From the NCBI GenBank assembly GCA_012931725.1, contig CM022955.1, forward strand, positions 12,382,137 through 12,446,136: 64,000 nt of DNA, given 5' to 3'. A program made the position numbers and the translations under genes. Positions 58,771 through 64,000 of the stretch are shown piece after piece (within the stretch, counting starts at the first letter, position 1; the number at the start of each line of letters is the position of its first letter). The DNA comes from Litsea cubeba. Lineage: Eukaryota > Streptophyta > Magnoliopsida > Laurales > Lauraceae. Below the pieces are notes generated by a model that saw nothing but the letters and a program-made list of their open reading frames with translations, was not told the DNA's origin and did no database searches.

Positions 58771-60018
58771 GTTCTTAGTTATTTTTAGTCCAAATTAATT
58801 AGGATTGTTAATTTTAGGGTTCTCAATGATTTGATGGTCCTTAAGTTGATTAATTATCATATTTTAGGGTTTATCGTACTTAGGCATGAGATTTGGTAAC
58901 CTAGACTATCTACCTACTATTTTTGGGTTTTCTTTGTATTTTTTAATTTATTTTTGGTTTCTCCTCAAATTTACTAGAAAGAAAGGAAAGAGAAGAAGTA
59001 ATTTTATGTTTTATGATTTTTTTGGGGTTTTGAATTTATGTTTCAAATGATATGGTGGTGTGTGATAGAAACGATAATTTGAAATTCAGAACATATCAAG
59101 CAAGCAAACATATCATTGTTATGCAATTTCTAAGAACTAAATGCGGAAGATCGGAAATTATGCACAAAGGTGGAAAAGTCCACTTGGGCGCCACACCTGT
59201 GGTGCCTACTCTGTTCAGTCAGGGTTTTCAAAGAATCGCAACGAATGCACAATAGTCTTAAGATTTTCAACACAATTTCCGATATTCAGCAACTGATGCG
59301 GATGTCCTAATGCGAACTACTAATGATGCAACTAACAAATCTATGAGAAAACGATGTAAAAAGTGGAGATCTAAAACCCAAACCCTGTCTCTGAAGGGTA
59401 GGCGCCCAAAGGGTGGCGCCCAGCCAATCCGGAGAGGGTAGGCGCCCAGTGGGTGGCACCCAGCCTTTTGAGATAGCGTAGGAGCCCAGGGGGTGGCGCC
59501 CAGCCTTTCTGTTGAGGGCCTTTTACGATCTCCTCAATCTAAATGATGATGATGATGCTATAAATGCAAGATCTAACTTAGTTAAGCAATTAGAACTACG
59601 AAATCAATGTAGGTCTACACCACTAGTATGAATCTAAACATTTTATTAATGTGATGAGATGCTGATACCATTTTTATCAAGAACTAATATAGATCTATGA
59701 TGCATAAATGATCCTAGGCATGTTTCTAAACAAAGATGATGATAAAATGCAATAAAAAATAGAAAGATCTAGGAATACCGGTTTGAATCACACTTTTCAA
59801 GTTCCTAGAACGAAGCTTACGCGAAGAACCATAGCTCTAGTTGAAGATATGAAAGTCTCATCTGTTCCCCTTCTTCTTCTCTAGATCTGAAGCTTTCCCT
59901 TCTTCTTCTCTAGATCTGAAGCTTTCTCTCTAATGGTGGCTACCTTTCTCCTCTTGCTTATTCTCTATACTTTTCTCTCTTTTTAAGGTAGCTCCCTTGT
60001 AAATGAGGTTAAGAGATC

Positions 60019-60027
60019 CTTAAATAG
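60019..60027 (-). promoter_or_regulatory. Probable TATA box of the giant element
   Basis: Minus strand CCTCTATTTAAGGATC, about 1.3 kb into the LTR, is followed by an AG-rich leader (AGAGAGAAAAGTATAGAGAA). It would leave roughly 4.3 kb of R+U5 in the transcript. Confidence 0.55.
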
Positions 60028-60139
60028 AGGTTTGGGATGAGTTTAGGAGGGCTAGGGCTTCATTAATTCGTGTTTCTAGAAGGTTCCACGCATCCCAAGG
60101 TGGCCTAAGTGTTTTGGGAAAAATTAGGGTTTAGAAAAT

Positions 60140-60825
60140 AGGCTGGGCGCCCATGGGGTGGTGCCCAGGTGACTACATAGGGTGGGCGCCACAGGGCTGG
60201 TGCCTATGTGGACTGGTTCATGGTAGGCGCCCACGGGGTGGAGTCTACGTGGTTCGGATCATTCTCAAGTTTGGTCCCATCTGAAGTCGGGATAGAATGG
60301 ATAGATGTTCAACTGAAGGGGACCTACACTAGCACTTAATTGACCTGTGGCGCCAAGGGTGGTGCCAGGTGGACTGGACATGGTAGGCGCCCACCACAAG
60401 GTAGCCTATGTGGACTGGGGAGTGTGGGCGCCACAAGGGTGGTGCCTATATGGAAAAAGGTGTGGGTCTTTGTTTGGAGTGGTTGCGGGCTGCCCTAAGT
60501 TAAATTTATGGAATTGGAGGGTGGGCGCCACACATGTGGTGCCTAGGTGGACTGAAGAGTATGGGCACCCACCATGGGGCATCTAGATGGAATGAAGTAT
60601 GTGGGCGCCACTTGGGTGGTGCCTAGATGGAGTCGATTCATTTTCGGAGTTTGGTCCCTACGTTGAGTGGTTCTGGTCCGTTTTAGGCTAAACTAATGAT
60701 TTTGGAGGGTGGGCGCCACACATGGGGCGCCTAGGTGATCACGGCTAGTGTGGGTGCCCAGCCTGGGGCGCCTAGGTGGATTTGAGTAGGGTGGGCGCCA
60801 CTTGGGTGGTGCCTAGATGGATTTC
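60140..60825 (+). repeat. U3 cluster of GGCGCC units (variant form)
   Basis: About 12 units mostly of the variant GTGGGCGCCACAAGGGTGGT followed by GCCTA-GTGGA, spaced about 40 bp. Matching units in the left LTR lie on both sides of the solo-LTR insertion (38440-38560 and 42283-42760). Confidence 0.9.
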
Positions 60826-61337
60826 CATCGCCCTTTCTAATGCAAATTTCGAAAACTCATAACTTTTGATCCGCTTATCGGATTTGAACGTTCTACATAC
60901 CGTCGGAAAGCTCTCGACGTGAAGAATCCAATGGTCCAACTGTCCTAATGATGGGCTGAGAAAAGATGGGGACCTCTGGATCAATGGATCTGGCTTCCTA
61001 ACTTAGGGTAATCGGATGGCATTTAGGCAAGCTAAGTGTAATCTTTGTAAGAACTGGCCTAAGCATGTCTTAAGTGGTCCGAAAGAGGTTTGAATAGTAT
61101 TGTGGTCCGCTCCTTGTGTGAAAGGTGAGTTGGACTCGAGATCTCAATGCGATTCGGCTTTCTTCTCACGAATTTCTAGAAGTCGTTGAACTAAGTCTAA
61201 AACTATCAACAAGCATTTTCATTGTCATTAATTAATCTGAATTATGCCATTAATCATTCAATTATGGGTGAAATGGGGGCATCGCTATATATGACAGGTG
61301 TTTAAGGCTATCATAGGGGCCAAATGAGGTGTCTACA

Positions 61338-62488
61338 CCTGTTCGAATTAGGATTTGGGCCATCGTTTCTCTTCGATGAGTTCATTTGGGAGAAAAAAAA
61401 AGAAGAAGACATAGACCACTAAGGTTAAACCAATTGCGTTCTTTAATCATGGCTGATTCAAGAAAAGCCTTGTCCGGAGTGTGGAGACAACTTGACTGTT
61501 CTAGGCAAGGGTCCTCCAAACGCGTTCATTAAGTAATCCTACCCTTACCTGGGGGCAATTCTATGAATCGAGATTTCATAAGACCGGGTTAGGATGCCTA
61601 TGTGTACTCTCTCATCTTTTAAATAAAAATTTTCCAAAATAAAAAATTTTAAAATAAAAAATAAAAAATATAAAAAAATGATTTTTCAAAAAAAATAATA
61701 ATAAATGAAAAAAAGTTTTTTTAATCTCTAAAAAAATAATAAAGAAAAAAAAAAAAGTTTTAAAAAATCTTAAAATTAAAAAAAAGATTTTTCAAAAAAA
61801 AAAAAAAACTTCCGTCATTTTTGGGTTCAGATCAGAGAAATTTTGGTCTCCTTCCTTCTAAGCATTGGCGCTCGTGGAAATCGTTGAGCCCCGTGTTCAG
61901 ATTGGAATGCCTTTTGCTCTCTTTGATGAACCCGATCTTGACCTTTCAAAAAAAAAACTCGTTATTTTTGGATTCAGATCCAAGAAATTAAGGTTCATTC
62001 TCTTCTGGGTACTGGCGCTCGCAGAAATCATTGAACCGTATTTGGATCGGAATACCATCTGATATCTTTGATGAATCCAATCTTGACCTTTCAAAACAGA
62101 GAATCTCATCTCATGGATGCAGTCTCCAAACATTTGTGTCTAGCGGTACTAGTACGCCCTTTCAGTGTCTACTGTATTCACGACCGGCACATTTGTAACT
62201 CCAACCTTATATTCTTCTTATATCGTGCAAGCTCTGCTTCTCGATAAGTCGAATTGAGGTTCACAATTGCTTCTAGCAGTCACTGGGATGCTCATTATGG
62301 GCTCACCATACTCGCGATCAAAACAATTGTACCCTCTATGGCTTTTTGCCTTCTTCAAATTGCTTGGGTCATATCCCTCGAGTGATTTGAAAAGACAAAG
62401 CCATAGAACTTTCCATTTATGATCATTATATTCTTTTGATTACTAATGGATGTGGTCTTGTTTTATAAATTTTTTGAAAACTAACAAT
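61338..62488 (+). other. Outer element leader, right part
   Basis: The leader resumes at 61338 in the middle of the repeat unit broken at 34150 (TTCGAATTAGGATTTGGGCC, CATCGTTTCTCTTCGATGAG). Two more units start at about 61813 and 61953. Between them 61390-61600 is unrelated sequence and 61612-61812 is almost pure A/T with A runs. 62100-62488 shows no repeat and no ORF. Confidence 0.65.
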
Positions 62489-63513
62489 GGCAGCTTCGCT
62501 AACCATTACTTTCGATGGGAACAAGCACCAACTCATGCTTCAACAGAAGCAAAACACGCGCACCCTACAAGCGCCCTATCAGCTGCCGAAGCATTAACTC
62601 CCTCGGCAACTCTCTGAACTCCGGATCGACCTCGACTCCCCGAACTATCGTCTTTGGGACGCTGTGACCATTCCCACTTCCCAAAGAACAAACTGATCCT
62701 TCCAAGAAGCAGAAGCTCGCCTCTCAACATGTCACTACCGTGACATTGAAGGCGAGCACCAAAAGGCCCGAAGCCCGTGGTACCCCCGCGAAGCCTCGAC
62801 CCGCAAATGACCAGGTCTATCCCAAGACTTGGTCCCCAAGACCTTCACCATAACAAAGACGGTCCCAAACATCCACCAAACCAGCATACCTGGCCCCACT
62901 CAAGGAGAACCAGTTCTACCCTCTTGCTTGCATGAAAGAGGAGAGACCCATCTCCAACCTGACTCCCAAGTCAACCCAACATGAGCCTGCTTGTTCTTAT
63001 AAGCCTAAAATTAAGTCATGCATCACAAGGCCTCCGCAAGTACCTGCCAAGGCCTACAATCCTTCGGTTCGACCCTTCATATCTACAGGGGCCGAACTCG
63101 AAAAACTCAAAGCTTTGCTGCAACAGGCGAAGGACCGGGTCCGCATCCTGTCCTTGCCCAACTACAAAGAAGACAGGCTTGGCTGCTGCGCCCGAGGGAG
63201 CATATCCTTCATTGTCAAAGCGCAGCCAGAGCTGACCAAAGCTCAAATTGCTCGTCGTATACGCCGCCGCGCGTCGTATCGACAAAAGAGACTAGAGAAG
63301 CAAAGGACCCAGCCTCCTACACTTCAAGTCTCTCACAAATGGGTCAAAAAAGAAAGACCCAACCAAATTGCTGCTGTCCATATGGTTAGAAAAACCAGAA
63401 GACGCCAAAAGTCAGCAACAAAAATTCATGTCCGACGTCCGGTGACCCGCAGCGTCTCCAGGACAAGAAGACACTTAGAAGAATCCCCTGCTCCTTCAAG
63501 CAAAGGACGGTAG
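62489..63513 (+). pseudogene. Outer element upstream ORF (Lys/Arg/Pro-rich), broken
   Basis: An ATG at 62489 opens MAASLTITFDGNKHQLMLQQ, then is lost by a frame change near 62590. The largest intact stretch (62932-63513, 193 codons) is basic: CITRPPQVPAKAYNPSVRPF, STGAELEKLKALLQQAKDRV, LTKAQIARRIRRRASYRQKR, HVRRPVTRSVSRTRRHLEES. It ends 34 bases before the gag ATG, in the same frame. Position and composition fit the extra ORF that precedes gag in some Tat/Ogre-type elements. No domain was recognised. Confidence 0.55.
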
Positions 63514-63546
63514 AGTGATCATTCTTCAAGCTCTTCATCAAAAAGA

Positions 63547-64000
63547 ATGAGCCCCAGCTCAGTCACCATGATAATTTCTTGGTTCGAATCTCGAGGGATG
63601 AACGTCCTGGCTACAAATTCTGAGCCACCACCTCGCAATCCACCTCAAGATGATATGCTCACATGCATCCAGCAGTTGGAACAAGGCCAACAGAGGATTG
63701 AAACTCTGATGGAAAACCTTCTCCTCGCCTTCCAAAATCAGGCGAACAATGAACCTCCTCCGAATCATCAAGAAGATGAGGTAAACGGAGAAGAAAATGA
63801 GTCACGCGCCCTTACCAAAAAGGACGTAGACAGTATCCTCGCAAAAGCAAAAGAAGAGGATATACTCAAGGAGCATGGGATCAAGCCACCATATCCCTTA
63901 TGGATCGACTCGGTCCCGTTCCCTACAAAATTCAAGCATCCTACTCTCCAAACATATACGGGGAAAGAATCAGCCAGACAGCACGTCATTCACTTCAAGA
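63547..64000 (+). CDS. Ty3/gypsy gag, N-terminal part (outer element), partial
   Basis: Open from ATG 63547 to the window edge (151 codons). It has an N-terminal polar region with a likely coiled segment (MLTCIQQLEQGQQRIETLME), an acidic stretch, LTKKDVDSILAKAKEED, then PPYPLWIDSVPFPTKFKHP and LQTYTGKESARQHVIHFK. The last two match the start of the plant retrotransposon gag domain (PFP--FK-P-L--Y-G--DP--H---F). An alternative in-frame start is Met 63568. No stop occurs before the edge, so the frame may be intact. It belongs to the element whose LTR starts at 30911, 27 kb upstream because of the nested insertion. Confidence 0.85.
   Translation, partial: MSPSSVTMIISWFESRGMNVLATNSEPPPRNPPQDDMLTCIQQLEQGQQRIETLMENLLLAFQNQANNEPPPNHQEDEVNGEENESRALTKKDVDSILAKAKEEDILKEHGIKPPYPLWIDSVPFPTKFKHPTLQTYTGKESARQHVIHFK

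Larger units (their letters stand above)
34151..61337 (-). mobile_element. Giant non-autonomous Tat-like LTR retrotransposon
   Basis: Direct repeats 34151-43278 (split by a 3.6-kb insert) and 55692-61337 are near-identical by eye. On the minus strand each runs from TGTAGACACCTC to ..CACATCCGACA. Flanks are CCTAT (34146-34150) and CCTGT (61338-61342), a 5-bp target duplication with one difference; removing the element restores the outer leader repeat. A primer site (55671-55688) and purine tract (43279-43293) set the minus orientation. Net length is about 23.5 kb. Inside are a broken long ORF and a truncated integrase. No gag, protease, reverse transcriptase or RNase H motifs were seen, so it would need proteins supplied by others. 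Confidence 0.85.
55692..61337 (-). repeat. 5' LTR of the giant element (5,646 bp)
   Basis: The intact LTR copy. On the minus strand it runs from TGTAGACACC (61337 down) to CCGACA (55692). It contains about 35 copies of the ~30-bp GGCGCC unit in three groups (57012-58770, 59185-59505, 60140-60825). A TATA-like box is at 60019-60027. A small local duplication (CCCTTCTTCTTCTCTAGATC) lies at about 59867-59920. ORFs called over it are translations of the repeats. Confidence 0.88.

Noticed and set aside
58259..58798. Overlapping ORFs on both strands reading WAPP-G / GAQGVVPRW repeats
   Set aside because: Direct translations of the GGCGCC units in an LTR, present in several frames at once. They are repeats, not proteins.

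Overview
This is intergenic and intronic nuclear DNA of a flowering plant with a large, retrotransposon-rich genome. The evidence is a split TFIIH subunit gene with plant-like protein sequence, plant Ty1/copia, Ty3/gypsy, L1 and RTE remnants, hAT-type MITEs and long (TC)n tracts. The species cannot be named from the sequence. Only one host gene is supported.

Left part (1-28,320). The minus strand carries the 5' half of TFB2, the p52/GTF2H4 subunit of TFIIH. Exon 1 is at 26219-26331, exon 2 at 16924-17091, exon 3 at 10959-11027, and exon 4 starts at 67 and leaves the window. All junctions keep the frame and have GT-AG ends. Introns 1-3 are about 9.1, 5.9 and 10.9 kb and are full of transposon debris. 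That debris includes four non-autonomous hAT-like elements with CAAGG-type ends and 8-bp target duplications, another 8-bp-TSD MITE, a tiny TRIM/SMART-like retroelement, a copia pol remnant, an L1 endonuclease remnant, a second L1 remnant, a gypsy gag/protease remnant and an inserted LTR. The promoter probably lies near 28.1-28.3 kb, with TGGGCY motifs and a telo-box.

Middle (28,320-30,910). This is old LTR debris. It includes a diverged relative of the giant element described next and the start of a TGATAAGTCC-type LTR.

Right part (30,911-64,000). This is a nest of retrotransposons. An outer plus-strand Tat-like Ty3/gypsy element starts at 30911 and runs off the right edge: LTR, primer-binding site, tandem-repeat leader, a broken upstream ORF, then gag. 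A second giant element on the minus strand (34151-61337) is inserted in its leader. This inner element has LTRs of about 5.5-5.6 kb, near-matching 5-bp target duplications, its own primer-binding site and purine tract, a long unrecognised ORF broken by a frameshift region and a stop, and a truncated integrase. I found no gag, protease, reverse transcriptase or RNase H in it. Its left LTR is in turn split by a 3.6-kb solo LTR (38654-42289).

The most unusual content is in the inner element. Its LTRs and 3' internal region hold dozens of dispersed ~30-bp units, each pairing GGCGCC-type palindromes into a potential hairpin. Its long ORF ends in a basic domain with repeated RPRPKWRRSK-FQRSRFR motifs that I do not recognise. 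The inferred order of events is: outer element, then inner giant element, then solo LTR. All elements look degenerate or non-autonomous.
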